From the NCBI RefSeq assembly GCF_023614235.1, contig NZ_CP094264.1:372001-436000 (forward strand): a stretch of 64,000 nt of DNA, read 5' to 3'. Shown here piece after piece: positions 18,983 to 33,749 of this stretch. The notes beneath the pieces were generated by a model. The model saw only the letters and a list, made by a program, of their open reading frames with translations. It was not told where the DNA came from and made no database searches. The stretch's first letter is position 1, and every line of letters begins with the position of its first letter. The translations under genes were made by a program, and so were the position numbers. The DNA is from Streptomyces sp. MRC013 (GTDB lineage: Bacteria; Actinomycetota; Actinomycetes; Streptomycetales; Streptomycetaceae).

Positions 18983-21037
18983 GTGTCCACACCCGCCCCA
19001 CTCCGTGTAGCACTGATCAACGGCAGCTTCGAACGGCCCGCCGTCACCGGGTACGAGATCCTTCCCGACGCCTCCCAGTCCCAGGCGCCCAAGCACGTCC
19101 CCGGCTGGCGCACCACCGCCACCGACCACATGATCGAGCTGTGGCACTCCGGGTTCCTCGGCGTACCCGCCGCGCACGGCGTGCAGTTCGCCGAACTGAA
19201 CGCCAACCAGGTCTCCACCCTCTACCAGGACCTGCCGACCACCCCGGGGTCGAAGCTGTACTGGCGGCTGTACCACCGCGGGCGCAACGGGCAGGACACC
19301 ATGGCGCTGGACATCGGCGCACCCGGGGCGGTGGTGGAGCAGCGGCGGTTCACCGACGGCAACACCGCCTGGGGCTTCCACACCGGTACCTACACCGTCC
19401 CACCCGGGCAGACCATGACCCGCTTCGCGTTCCGCTCCATCGCGGCGGCCGGCGGCAACCAGGGCATCGGCAACTTCCTGGACGGGGTCTTCTTCGGCAC
19501 CGCCCCGCACGTGGTCCTCACCAAGAGCGCCATCCCGGAGGGGCCGCTGGAGATCGGTGACGTCATCACCTACCGCATCACGGCGAGAAACGAGGGTGGC
19601 GGTGCGGCCGAGGCGCTGACCCTGACCGACGTGATCCCGCCCGGTACCACCTACGTGCCCGGCTCCCTCCACATCGTGGAGGGCCCCAACACCGGGCCGA
19701 AGACCGACCAACCGGGGGACGACCAGGCGTACTTCGACGCCGCACAGAACCGGGTCGTCTTCCACCTCGGCGAGGGCGCCACCAGCGGGCAGTCCGGAAG
19801 TCTGCCCAACACCGAGACCCTGCCCGGTGGGACGACGGTGGAGTACCGGGTCAGGATCGACCAGGCCAGTGCCGGCGGCCAGGTCGCCAACACCGCCACC
19901 GCCACCTACGAGAACCGCCTGGGCCCGACCCCGGAACCGCTGACCGCCACTTCCAACGAGGCGGTCACCCGGGTCCGCCCGGCAGCCGACCTGTCCGTGG
20001 TCAAGGCCGCGGACGCCACCACCGTCACCGTCGGCCAGACGGTCACCTACCGGGTCACGGTCCGCAACGCCGGCCCCAACCAGGCCACCGGGGTCACCGT
20101 CGCCGACCAACTCCCCGACGGGCTCGCCTTCCTGTCCGCCGCCGCCACCGCCGGCGCGTACGACCCCGCCACCGGCCTGTGGACCGTCGGCGACCTCGCC
20201 GAGGGCGCCACCGCCACCCTCACCCTCCAGGCCAAGGCCACCCGGACCGGATCGGTCGCCAACGCCGCAACCGTCCACGGCAACGAAACCGACCCCGACA
20301 GCGACGACAACACCAACAGCGTCACCGTCTGCGTCGAGGCCGCCGCCCCCTGCTGCGGCACCCCGGGCCGTGGACCCTGCGGACCCTGCCCGCCGACGAT
20401 CGACCCCGCCCCCTGCAACGCGCTGACCTGCACCCCCAACGGCCTGCTGGTCCCCCGCACCGACTACACCGGTCTCACCGGGTCCCGGGTCCCCGCCGTC
20501 GGCACCGAACGGTCCGTCGACATCGACGTGACCGTGGACGGGGACTGTCCCAGGACCGTCACCGTCGGCGCACGCCTCACACCGTGGGCCGGCCAGAGCG
20601 GCTTCACCCCGGACGTCGACATCAACATCCTCCCAAGGCCGCTCGAGGAGTGGTTCGACGTGCCGGACACCGACCTGACGCTGCCCGAGGCGGGCAGGTA
20701 CGCCATCGACCTCGACGCGCGCGCACGGATCGCCGCCCGGCTCCCGCACTGGTCCAACGTCAGCTTCCGCGTCTTCGACGTGACGGCGAACGCGCCGGTC
20801 CCGGGAACGCAACTCTGGACGGTGGGCATGGCGTTCTTCGGGCCGAGCCCGGGCAACGAGATGGCCGTCGACGACTCCGCGCACCTCAGCAGGCTCTACA
20901 CGGTGGACGGCCCGAGGACCCTGCGCGTCCAGGCGCGCCGCCGGCAGCACGACCGCCCGGACCTCGACCTCCAGCCCGCCATGGAGACGGACATCGTCGG
21001 GTACACCGGCATCCGCGCCATCAAGATCAACGACTGA
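18983..21037 (+). CDS. DUF11 repeat protein with an N-terminal jelly-roll-like domain, no signal peptide
   Basis: A 684-residue surface-type protein. Residues about 1-170 resemble a DUF642-like/jelly-roll carbohydrate-binding region (NGSFERPAVTGYEILPD, VPGWRTTATDHMIELWHSG, GVQFAELNANQ). Two DUF11/CARDB-type beta domains follow at about 175-320 (LTKSAIPEGPLEIGDVITYRI) and 330-440 (DLSVVKAADATTVTVGQTVTYRV). A Cys/Pro-rich hinge (CCGTPGRGPCGPCPP) separates a C-terminal beta-rich domain ending in IRAIKIND. GTG 18983 is supported by GAGGGGGAC; nothing resembling a signal peptide, lipobox or LPXTG anchor is present, which is odd for DUF11 proteins. Export by a non-Sec route or an unrecognised N-terminus are both possible. 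Role unknown. Confidence 0.85.
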   Translation: MSTPAPLRVALINGSFERPAVTGYEILPDASQSQAPKHVPGWRTTATDHMIELWHSGFLGVPAAHGVQFAELNANQVSTLYQDLPTTPGSKLYWRLYHRGRNGQDTMALDIGAPGAVVEQRRFTDGNTAWGFHTGTYTVPPGQTMTRFAFRSIAAAGGNQGIGNFLDGVFFGTAPHVVLTKSAIPEGPLEIGDVITYRITARNEGGGAAEALTLTDVIPPGTTYVPGSLHIVEGPNTGPKTDQPGDDQAYFDAAQNRVVFHLGEGATSGQSGSLPNTETLPGGTTVEYRVRIDQASAGGQVANTATATYENRLGPTPEPLTATSNEAVTRVRPAADLSVVKAADATTVTVGQTVTYRVTVRNAGPNQATGVTVADQLPDGLAFLSAAATAGAYDPATGLWTVGDLAEGATATLTLQAKATRTGSVANAATVHGNETDPDSDDNTNSVTVCVEAAAPCCGTPGRGPCGPCPPTIDPAPCNALTCTPNGLLVPRTDYTGLTGSRVPAVGTERSVDIDVTVDGDCPRTVTVGARLTPWAGQSGFTPDVDINILPRPLEEWFDVPDTDLTLPEAGRYAIDLDARARIAARLPHWSNVSFRVFDVTANAPVPGTQLWTVGMAFFGPSPGNEMAVDDSAHLSRLYTVDGPRTLRVQARRRQHDRPDLDLQPAMETDIVGYTGIRAIKIND

Positions 21038-21899
21038 GGCGTACCCCGGCGGTCCACCGGGACGACGAAGACGACAGGAGGAGGACCGAAGTCCCGGCGG
21101 CCCCGGCCGCCGGGACCGGGGCGACGACACGCCCCGGTCCGGCACCCCGTTCCGGCCGCGCAACGCTGCCGGGACCGAAGCGTTCCGCGGCCACGGGGCG
21201 TCCGTCGGCGACGGCCCGTCCCGCCTCGGCCGGGAACCGGTTCGCCGCCCGGGAGAACGGCCCACGGGAGAAGGTTCCGGGCCCGGGGTACGTCCCACCC
21301 CGGCCCCCTGCCCAGCGCGGCCCCCTCCAGCGGGCCCGCTTCGACGGCCGCTCCCCGCGGACGTGTCCCGCGTTCGGCGTCGAGACCTCCGGCAAGGCCA
21401 CGACGGGGGCGACCCGGACACGTCGTCCCGCCCCCGTAGGCCTCGCCACCCCGCTCGGCCCCGTCGTCACTTCCGTGTCGGCCGCCGAGCCGGCCCCGGA
21501 AGGACGTGCCCCCTTCTTCGCCGGCCGCGCTACAGCCGCCTGTCCGTTCGCGTGGCTTCGCCGCTGTCGACGTTGGGGGACGTCTGGACCTGCTCCCGTC
21601 CAGACCGCTGTGGGTGGAACGGCGGCTTGGGCAAAACCCTCTTCGCTGCAGGCGCCGGGCTTCGAGCCGAGCGGAGGCGCGCTCACCGGACATGCAGGCG
21701 GACGCGGGCCGGGGAGGCGCCCGTCGCTCCTGGTCGGCTTTTCCGGAAAGGGAGCCTTGGCTCCTCGGTCGCGGCGTGGCCACCGGCCGCCCAACGGAGC
21801 CGCGAACCGCTCCGTGGGCCCTTTCCCAGGAGAGTCCTGGTCGGCGCCGAAGTGTTTGTGGTAGACCGGGGGCCGTCGCAACCGTTCTCGGAGATGTTC
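21038..21899. other. 862-bp gap without a supported gene
   Basis: Several open frames cross this gap on both strands, but none gives a recognisable or compositionally convincing protein: they are Arg/Pro/Gly-rich and differ in no way from shadow frames. A short perfect hairpin (GTCTGGAC / GTCCAGAC, 21582-21605) is present. The stretch is less G+C biased at codon-third positions than neighbours. It may be a decayed gene or the long leader of the LOG gene. Confidence 0.4.
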
Positions 21900-22481
21900 A
21901 TGCGCCGCCTCGCCGTCTTCCTCGCCTCGTCCAGCGGCCACGATCCGGCGCACGCCGAACTGGCTGCCGGCGTGGGCGCGGAGCTGGCCCGGCGGGGGAT
22001 CGGTCTCGTCTACGGCGGTGGCCGCCGGGGGCTGATGGGCGTGGTGGCGGACAGTGCGCTGGAGGCGGGGGGCGAGGTCATCGGCGTCATGCCGCGCAGC
22101 ATGGTCGAGCGGGAGTGGGCACACAAGCAGGTGACGAAACTGCTCATGTGCGACTCGATGCACGAGCGCAAGGCGCTCATGACCCGGTACGCCGACGCCT
22201 TCGTCGCCCTGCCCGGCGGGCTCGGCACCCTGGAGGAGGTTTTCGAGGTGTGGTCCTGGCGCCAGCTCGGTTTCCACGCCAAGCCCGTCGGCTTCCTCGA
22301 CGCCGGAGGCTTCTGGACACCGCTGCTCGACGCCCTGCGCGGCATCGCCGACTCCGGCTTCCTCCCCGCATCCACCCTGGACGACCTCGCCGTCGCGCCC
22401 GACCTGCCCGGTCTGCTGGAGATGCTGGAGGAGCGGCTGCGTGGTGCCCCGCAGCCCGCGCACGGAGAGGGTCTGCGGTAG
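21900..22481 (+). CDS. LOG-family protein (TIGR00730 Rossmann fold; cytokinin-riboside-monophosphate phosphoribohydrolase type)
   Basis: A 193-residue cytosolic enzyme of the Lonely Guy family, which removes ribose 5-phosphate from nucleoside monophosphates (cytokinin type or AMP/related). It has GLVYGGGRRGLMGVVAD, the GVMPRSMVERE region, the substrate motif MHERKALMTRYADAFVALPGGLGTLEEVFEVWSWRQLG with both PGGxGTxxE and the upstream Met-His-Glu-Arg-Lys elements, and KPVGFLDAGGFWTPLLDAL. Length and motifs are complete. ATG 21900 is preceded by CGGAG at suitable distance; the in-frame ATG six bases upstream is too close to the ribosome binding site. It stands alone. The exact substrate cannot be read from sequence. 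Confidence 0.92.
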   Translation: MRRLAVFLASSSGHDPAHAELAAGVGAELARRGIGLVYGGGRRGLMGVVADSALEAGGEVIGVMPRSMVEREWAHKQVTKLLMCDSMHERKALMTRYADAFVALPGGLGTLEEVFEVWSWRQLGFHAKPVGFLDAGGFWTPLLDALRGIADSGFLPASTLDDLAVAPDLPGLLEMLEERLRGAPQPAHGEGLR

Positions 22482-22634
22482 CCCGGCCGGGACCGCGGTG
22501 ATGCAGGCGACGGCCGGATGACACGGTCCGGTCGTGAGGCGTTGCCCTCCGGTGTACGGAGGAGGCGTACGCGCACCTGCCGGATCGTGATCTCGCGGCC
22601 GAGGAGGAGACGCTGGTCCCCAAAACGATCGGGA

Positions 22635-22662
22635 GCCGGTTTCGAGTACCTTCGAAACCGGC
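22635..22662 (-). terminator. Terminator of tRNA-Pro copy 1
   Basis: An 11-bp stem (GCCGGTTTCGA / TCGAAACCGGC) lies 22 bases downstream of the tRNA on its strand; a CGTTTT stretch follows 9 bases beyond the stem. Between the LOG gene and this hairpin (22482-22634) nothing else is recognised. Confidence 0.6.
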
Positions 22663-22683
22663 CCTGACCTGCGGCTTCGCAAG

Positions 22684-28252
<5,569 letters not shown>

Positions 28253-28264
28253 CCCCGTACGCCC

Positions 28265-28303
28265 GCGAAGGCCGTGCCGGACGGTGTCCGGCACGGCCTT
28301 CGC
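28265..28303 (+). terminator. Terminator of icd
   Basis: A perfect 18-bp stem (GCGAAGGCCGTGCCGGAC / GTCCGGCACGGCCTTCGC) with loop GGT begins 13 bases after the icd stop codon. There is no T-run, the usual form for terminators in streptomycetes. Confidence 0.8.
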
Positions 28304-28335
28304 CGTACCCGGGCGCGCTTCGGCACGGCTCTTGG

Positions 28336-28363
28336 GGAACGATCGTTCTTGACCGATCGTTCC
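28336..28363. promoter_or_regulatory. TetR operator overlapping the promoter of the downstream regulator
   Basis: A perfect inverted repeat GGAACGATCG - 8 bases - CGATCGTTCC lies 22 bases upstream of the TetR gene. A TTGACC hexamer falls in the spacer and a TTTACG hexamer 16 bases further on, which places the transcription start close to the ATG (possible leaderless mRNA). This arrangement is typical of TetR autoregulation. Confidence 0.8.
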
Positions 28364-28384
28364 TCTACTGTTTACGCTCCTCCC

Positions 28385-28935
28385 ATGGGCCGACCGAGAA
28401 CATTCGACGAGGCCGAGGTGGTCGGAGCGGCGGCGGACCTGTTCGCCCGCCGGGCCTACGACGGCGTATCCGTCGACGACCTGGTGGCCCACCTCGGCGT
28501 GCACCGCAACAGCCTGTACAAGGTGTTCGGCAGCAAACGCGGGCTGTACCTGGCCGCGTTCCGGTGGTACCTGGAGCACCGGGTGCGGCCGCTGCTGGGC
28601 CGGGTGCGAGAGGCCGCCGACCCGGCCGGGGCGCTGAGGGACCTGGCCGGGTCGCCCGACCGGGGGCGGACCTGGATCTGCTGCTGCTGGCCATGGCCGA
28701 GCGCGCCCCGGCGGACCCCGAGGTGGCCGTCGAGGTCGCCCGGGCCCTGGGTGACCTCGACGCGGCCGTCGCCCCCGGTCCGTGCGCCGCGGCGTCCCCC
28801 GGCGGGGCCGCACCGGCCGCCGTGCACGTGCCGACCGACGCGACCGCGGCGGCCCTCGGCCTGCGCCTGCGGCTGCGGGCCGCGGCCGGGCCCGCGGCCG
28901 CAGGCGCCGACCCCATCCACCCGCCCCGAGGCTGA
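28385..28935 (+). CDS. TetR-family transcriptional regulator (frameshifted)
   Basis: A DNA-binding repressor of about 183 residues. The N-terminus carries the TetR helix-turn-helix: [57 protein letters not shown]. The frame then breaks in the five-G run at 28662-28666; the next frame continues with [35 protein letters not shown], a plausible ligand-binding helix, and ends at TGA 28933. The span is one base short of whole codons, so one missing G is the simplest explanation. A perfect operator lies just upstream. A small bPH-like gene follows 9 bases later and is probably co-transcribed. Ligand unknown. Confidence 0.86.
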
Positions 28936-28944
28936 GGAGCTCCC

Positions 28945-29307
28945 GTGGCACGCATCCGCATCGCCGGCGACACCCTGGTCGTGGAGATCGAGGGAACGGA
29001 CAGGCTCTGGGCGCTGAAGAGCCGCCTGGAGATCCCCCTGGAGAACGTACGCGGCGCCACCGCCGACCCCGGCGCGGCCAGGGAGCCCAAGGGGTTCCGG
29101 GCGCCCGGCACGCACCTGCCCGGCGTGATCACCGCCGGAACGTTCCACCTCGACGGCGAGCGCGTCTTCTGGGACGTGCGCGACGGCTCCAAGGCCGTCG
29201 TCGTCGAGCTTCGCGACGAGCGCTACGCCCGGCTCGTCGTCGAGGTCGAGGACCCGCGGGCCACCGTGGCCCTCGTGGAGGGGGCCCTCGCCCCCTCGGC
29301 CGGTTAG
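28945..29307 (+). CDS. Conserved hypothetical protein, PH-like fold suspected
   Basis: A 120-residue soluble beta-rich protein: IRIAGDTLVVEIEGTDRLWALKSRLEIPLENVRGATADPG, GFRAPGTHLPGVITAGTFH, FWDVRDGSKAVVVELRDERYARLVVEVEDP. The repeating strand pattern with the phrase IPLENVRG and the late VVVELRDERYARLVVEVED segment is the style of bacterial PH-like domains found beside TetR regulators, but I cannot confirm the family. GTG 28945 is preceded by GAGGAG and follows the TetR stop by 9 bases, so the two are an operon under the operator upstream. Function unknown. Confidence 0.78.
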   Translation: MARIRIAGDTLVVEIEGTDRLWALKSRLEIPLENVRGATADPGAAREPKGFRAPGTHLPGVITAGTFHLDGERVFWDVRDGSKAVVVELRDERYARLVVEVEDPRATVALVEGALAPSAG

Positions 29308-29440
29308 GCGCCCGTGCGTGGGGCCCGGGCCGGTCCGGCGGTGGCGGCGGGACGCCGGGCCGTGGCGGTCCGGCGCCCCGCGCCCGTGACGGCCGGGCCG
29401 ATCGCGGTGGGCCCGGGTCCGGGGCCCCGCCCTGCGGACC

Positions 29441-30076
29441 TCAGTGGCCGCGTTCGATCCAGGCCGGGAGGTCGGGCTTCTCGGTGCCGATGGTCGTGTC
29501 CCCGCCGTGGCCCGTGAGGACCTTCGTCCCGGGCGGCAGGACCAGCAGGCGCTCCCGGATCGAGCGGATGATGGTCGGGAAGTCGGAGTAGGACCGGCCG
29601 GTCGCGCCGGGGCCTCCCGCGAAGAGGGTGTCGCCGGTGAACACGGTGTCCAGCTCCGGGGCGTACAGGCAGACGGCCCCGGGGGTGTGGCCGGGCGTGT
29701 GCAGCACCCGCAGCTCCAGACCGGCGACGGTGATGCGCTGGCCGTCCGCGAGGTCTCCGGAGGGGGCGCTTCCGGGGTGGGTCTGCTCCCACAGCGGCCG
29801 GTCGTCGGGGTGGACGAGTACGGGCGCGCCGGTCGCCCGGGCCAGGGCGGGGGCCGCGTTGACGTGGTCGTTGTGGCCGTGGGTGCAGACGACGGCCTTC
29901 ACCGTGCGGTCGCCGACCGCGGCGGCGACCGCGTCGGCGTCGTGGGCGGCGTCGATGACGACGACCTCACGGGCGTCCCCGACGATCCAGACGTTGTTGT
30001 CGACCTCCCAGGTGCCTCCGTCGAGGCTGAAGGTACCGGAGGTGACGACGCGTTCGATGCGTACGCCGGCGTTCAC
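29441..30076 (-). CDS. MBL-fold metallo-hydrolase coupled to MscR
   Basis: A 211-residue metallo-beta-lactamase-fold hydrolase of the glyoxalase II type. The metal-binding motif THGHNDH (HxHxDH), then [31 protein letters not shown] and the final [11 protein letters not shown] supply all canonical ligands. The GTG at 30076 overlaps the TGA of the mycothiol-dependent formaldehyde dehydrogenase gene (GTGA), implying coupled translation. In actinobacteria this hydrolase regularly accompanies MscR and is thought to cleave the S-formylmycothiol or a related mycothiol thioester; that substrate is inferred from context. The region 29308-29440 between it and the convergent hypothetical gene holds nothing recognised. 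Confidence 0.92.
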   Translation of the reverse strand: MNAGVRIERVVTSGTFSLDGGTWEVDNNVWIVGDAREVVVIDAAHDADAVAAAVGDRTVKAVVCTHGHNDHVNAAPALARATGAPVLVHPDDRPLWEQTHPGSAPSGDLADGQRITVAGLELRVLHTPGHTPGAVCLYAPELDTVFTGDTLFAGGPGATGRSYSDFPTIIRSIRERLLVLPPGTKVLTGHGGDTTIGTEKPDLPAWIERGH

Positions 30077-31158
30077 AGGACCACCACCGAACGCAGGACG
30101 TCGCCCTTCTGCATGCGGACGAAGGCGTCCTCGACCTCGTCGAGGGCGACGGTCTCGGAGACGAAGGCGTCCAGGTCCAGGCGGCCCTGGAGGTGGAGGT
30201 CGACGAGCATGGGGAAGTCCCGGGACGGCAGGCAGTCGCCGTACCAGGAGGACTTCAGCGCCCCGCCCCGGCCGAAGACGTCCAGGAGGGGGAGTTCGAT
30301 CTTCATCTCGGGCGTCGGCACGCCGACCAGGACGACCGTGCCGGCCAGGTCCCGGGCGTAGAACGCCTGCCGGTAGGTCTCCGGGCGGCCGACCGCCTCG
30401 ATGACGACGTCGGCGCCGAAGCCGCCGGTCAGGTCGCGGACCGCCTCGACCGGGTCGGTCCGCCGGGCGTCGACGGTGTGGGTGGCGCCCAGGCGGCGGG
30501 CGGTCTCCAGCTTCCGGGGGTCGAGGTCGACGGCGATGATCCTCGCCGCCCCGGCGAGCCGGGAGCCGAGCACGGCCGCGCCGCCCACGCCGCCGCACCC
30601 GATGACGGCGACCGTGTCGCCGCGGCCGACGCCGCCGGTGTTGATCGCCGCGCCGATGCCGGCCATCACCCCGCAGCCCAGCAGTCCGGCCGCGGCGGGC
30701 GAGACGGCCGGATCGACCTTGGTGCACTGCCCGGCCGCGACCAGGGTCTTCTCGGCGAAGGCCCCGATCCCGAGGGCGGGCGACAGCTCGGTGCCGTCGA
30801 GGAGGGTCATCCTCTGGCGGGCGTTGTGCGTGTCGAAGCAGTACTGCGGGCGTCCGCGGCGGCAGGCGCGGCACCGGCCGCACACGGCACGCCAGTTGAG
30901 GACGACGAAGTCACCGGGCGCGACGTCCGTCACGCCGGGGCCGACCGACTCGACGACGCCGGCCGCCTCGTGCCCGAGGAGGAAGGGGAAGTCGTCGTTG
31001 ATGCCGCCCTCGCGGTAGTGCAGGTCGGTGTGGCACACGCCGCACGTCTGCACCGCGACCACCGCCTCCCCCGGCCCGGGGTCGGGTACGGCGATCGTCT
31101 CGACGCGCACCGGCTCGCCCTTCGCATGGGCGACGACGCCACGTACGTGTTGGGGCAT
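30073..31158 (-). CDS. mscR: S-(hydroxymethyl)mycothiol dehydrogenase (MscR)
   Basis: Detoxifies formaldehyde, oxidising S-hydroxymethyl-mycothiol with NAD+, and can reduce S-nitrosomycothiol. The 361-residue zinc-dependent medium-chain dehydrogenase has the catalytic-zinc ligand [23 protein letters not shown], the structural-zinc cluster [15 protein letters not shown], and the nucleotide motif [11 protein letters not shown]. Features typical of the mycothiol enzyme include [11 protein letters not shown] and [10 protein letters not shown]. The ATG at 31158 is preceded by GGAAAGG. The gene overlaps the MBL-fold hydrolase by four bases. The 31159-31487 stretch upstream holds its leader and promoter, but no motif could be recognised there. 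Confidence 0.93.
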   Translation of the reverse strand: MPQHVRGVVAHAKGEPVRVETIAVPDPGPGEAVVAVQTCGVCHTDLHYREGGINDDFPFLLGHEAAGVVESVGPGVTDVAPGDFVVLNWRAVCGRCRACRRGRPQYCFDTHNARQRMTLLDGTELSPALGIGAFAEKTLVAAGQCTKVDPAVSPAAAGLLGCGVMAGIGAAINTGGVGRGDTVAVIGCGGVGGAAVLGSRLAGAARIIAVDLDPRKLETARRLGATHTVDARRTDPVEAVRDLTGGFGADVVIEAVGRPETYRQAFYARDLAGTVVLVGVPTPEMKIELPLLDVFGRGGALKSSWYGDCLPSRDFPMLVDLHLQGRLDLDAFVSETVALDEVEDAFVRMQKGDVLRSVVVL

Positions 31159-31487
31159 GGGGAGGAACCTTTCCGTTGGCCGTGAGAAGGAGCTGGACGG
31201 TGTGTCTCCGGGCGCCGCACCCTCCTTCGCGGCGCCGAGCGGCGGCGGCCGGTCCGCCGCTGCGCCCCGGCTCGGCCCCGGGTCCGGTGTGCCGCGCCCG
31301 CCCCGCGGAACCGGCGCGCGGCCTCCGGGCGGCGGCCCGCTGGAGCGGCACCCTCCGGTTCCGGCACGGCCGCCCGGGGCGATCCGGTGCCCGTGCGCGT
31401 CCCGTCGATCACCGTACAGAGGGTACTGCCGCCCCGGCCCCTCCTGCGGGACCGGGGCGGCGGGCGCGACCGGCGTCCGGCCGGGCG

Positions 31488-31841
31488 TCAGGTGCCGGCG
31501 CCGTGCCAGGGCGCGTCGGGGCGGGTGGGGCGGGCGCGGGCGGCGGTCCGGAGCGCGTACACCGGCCCGTCGCCGGGGACGGGGCCCAGGTAGTGGTGGC
31601 CGGTCATGTGGCACCAGGCCGGCAGGTCGAGCGGGGCGGCGGGATCGGTGGCGATCACGTGGACGACGGTGCCCGGGGCGGCGCCCTCGATGGCCGCGCG
31701 GAGGCGGAGCAGGAGGGTGACGCAGAGGAGGCCGGTCCCGTCGACGGTGATACCGGGGACGGGGATTCCGGAAGCAGAGGTTCCGGAAGCGGGGACGTCG
31801 GGGACGGGAGCGTCGGATGCGGGGTCCACGGGGCTCCTCAT
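31488..31841 (-). CDS. TusA-family sulfurtransferase-like protein
   Basis: A 117-residue small protein. After a Pro/Ser-rich N-terminus, the segment [54 protein letters not shown] matches the TusA/SirA fold: the conserved Cys sits at the start of helix 1 ([10 protein letters not shown]; the usual following Pro is missing), and the acidic [17 protein letters not shown] block is the second half. The ATG at 31841 overlaps the MFS stop codon (ATGA), so the pair is co-translated. TusA proteins relay persulfide sulfur. A link to the MFS neighbour (perhaps a sulfur-compound transporter) is inference. Confidence 0.8.
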   Translation of the reverse strand: MRSPVDPASDAPVPDVPASGTSASGIPVPGITVDGTGLLCVTLLLRLRAAIEGAAPGTVVHVIATDPAAPLDLPAWCHMTGHHYLGPVPGDGPVYALRTAARARPTRPDAPWHGAGT

Positions 31842-33091
31842 CGGCGGCGGGCGGTGGCGGCGGCGACGGGCAGCAGGAGGAGGGAGAGGACTCCGCAGGC
31901 GAGGGCGAGGACGGGGTAGCCGGTGGCGGCGACCACGACGCCGGAGGCCATGCCCCCGGTGGCGCCGGCGATGGCGACGGCCACGTCGACCGTGCCCTGG
32001 GTCCTGGCGCGGGTCGCGATCGGGACGGTGTCGGTGATGATCGCGGTACCGGTCACGAGGCCGAAGTTCCAGCCGAGGCCGAGCAGGGCCAGGGCGAGGG
32101 CGAGGAGGGCGACGGAGTCGCCGGGCGCGGTGGCGGCGAGGACGCCGGCGGCCAGGAGGGTGACGCCGGAGGCGGCGGCGATCCTCGTGCGGCCGTAGTG
32201 GTCGACGAGCCAGCCGGTGAGGGGCGAGGGCAGGTACATGGCGCCGATGTGGATGGCGATGACGAGACCGGAGGCCGCGGTGCCGTGACCGTGGTCGTGC
32301 ATGTGGACCGGGGTCATCGTCATGATCGCGACCATGACGAGCTGGGTGAGGACCATGACGAGCGCGCCGAGGGCGACGCCGCGGCCCTCCTGCGCGGACG
32401 TGGCGGGCTCTCCCCCGGCGGGGCCCGCCTCCCGCCCGGTGTCGGCGACGGCGCGGGCCAGGAGGAGGGGGTCGGGCCGCAGCCAGAGGGCGAGGACGAG
32501 CGCGGCGAGGACGTAGGCCGCGCCGGAGAGGAGGAAGGGGCCGGCGAGGTGGGGGACGGCGAGGGTCTCGGCGAACGCGCCGGCGGGAGCGGTGAGGTTG
32601 GGACCGGCGACGCCTCCGAGGGTGGTGGCGACCAGGACGGTGGAGACGGCGCGGGCGCGGTGGCCGGGGGCGGCGAGATCGGCGCCGGCGTAGCGGGCCT
32701 GAAGGTTGGTGGCGGTGCCCGCGCCGTAGACGAACAGGGCGGTGAAGAGCAGGGCGGGACTGTCCAGGACGGCGGCGGCGATGACGCCGGCGCTGCCGAT
32801 CGCGCCCGTGAGGTATCCGGCGGTGAGGCCGGGACGGCGCCCGCGGGTCTGGGAGACACGGCCCACGATGACGGCGGCGAGGGCGGACCCGGCGGTGAGC
32901 AGGGCGCTGGGCAGGCCGGCGAGGCCGGTGGAGCCGAGCATGTCCTGGGCGAGGAGGGCGCCCACCGTGACCCCGGCGGCGAGTCCGGCGCCGCTGAGGA
33001 TCTGGGAGGCCACCAGGACGCGCAGGACGCGGCGCTGTGCCGGGGCGGTGTCGGGTGTGGCGGCGGGAGGGACCTGGGTGGCGCTCGTCAT
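31838..33091 (-). CDS. MFS transporter
   Basis: A 417-residue integral membrane protein with about 12 hydrophobic helices ([64 protein letters not shown] and others) and the MFS loop motif [12 protein letters not shown] after helix 2. The DHYGRTRIA segment marks the second half. A His-rich loop (HMHDHGHG) sits between helices 7 and 8 region. Start ATG 33091 follows a GGAAAGAGAC leader. It overlaps the TusA-like gene, which suggests a shared role, possibly efflux or uptake of a sulfur compound. Substrate unknown. Confidence 0.9.
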   Translation of the reverse strand: MTSATQVPPAATPDTAPAQRRVLRVLVASQILSGAGLAAGVTVGALLAQDMLGSTGLAGLPSALLTAGSALAAVIVGRVSQTRGRRPGLTAGYLTGAIGSAGVIAAAVLDSPALLFTALFVYGAGTATNLQARYAGADLAAPGHRARAVSTVLVATTLGGVAGPNLTAPAGAFAETLAVPHLAGPFLLSGAAYVLAALVLALWLRPDPLLLARAVADTGREAGPAGGEPATSAQEGRGVALGALVMVLTQLVMVAIMTMTPVHMHDHGHGTAASGLVIAIHIGAMYLPSPLTGWLVDHYGRTRIAAASGVTLLAAGVLAATAPGDSVALLALALALLGLGWNFGLVTGTAIITDTVPIATRARTQGTVDVAVAIAGATGGMASGVVVAATGYPVLALACGVLSLLLLPVAAATARRR

Positions 33092-33749
33092 GTCTCTTTC
33101 CGGGGCGTGCGGTGGGGCGGGAAGGCGGGCGGTGGTGCAGGGCGGGCCGGGTGGCCCCGGCGTCCGCGGCCTCCCCGCACCGGAGCGGTGGGCCGCGCTG
33201 CGGTGGCCGCCGCCCGGTGCGGGGAGGTCGCCGAGCTCCGGGACGGGCCGGACGGTTCGCGGCGCGGTGGGAGGCGCGGGCGCCGCGGTGCCGGGCCGGG
33301 CGGTGGTGTCCCCGGTCCGGACGTACGGCGGGGGGGCCGGGGACCGGGTGAGCCGCCGCGCACCGGCGTCCGCCGCCCCGCCCCTCCGGCCGCGGCGGGC
33401 ACGGCCGGAGGGGCCGCGGCGAGGCCGCCCGGGCGGAGCGGTCCGCGGTCCGGAGGGTGCGGGGACGGCCCGGAGGGGGACCGGGACGGTTCTTCGCGGC
33501 CGGAAGCCGGTCAGGGCGGCGGCCCGGACGCGGGCGACCCCGGGGGGACGGCCCCGGACACCGGCGGCCCCGCAGGCGGGGCCTCGGGCACCGGCGCGGG
33601 GCGGCCGCCCCGCGGGGCGCCGAGGAAGCCGGACGGCGCCGGGGCCGCCGCCGTGCGCCGCGGGTACGCGGGCGTGGTGGTGCCCCGGGCGGGCCCGAGC
33701 CGGTCGCCGGCCGGCCCCGGCTGCGGCGGGAGTCCGTCCCTCGGGCCGT
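33092..33749. other. 658-bp intergenic region with no supported gene
   Basis: Between the MFS gene and the ArsR-rhodanese gene, open frames exist on both strands but all are Gly/Arg/Pro-rich without any motif. The sequence is extremely G+C rich with many G and C runs. I see no terminator with confidence. Confidence 0.4.
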
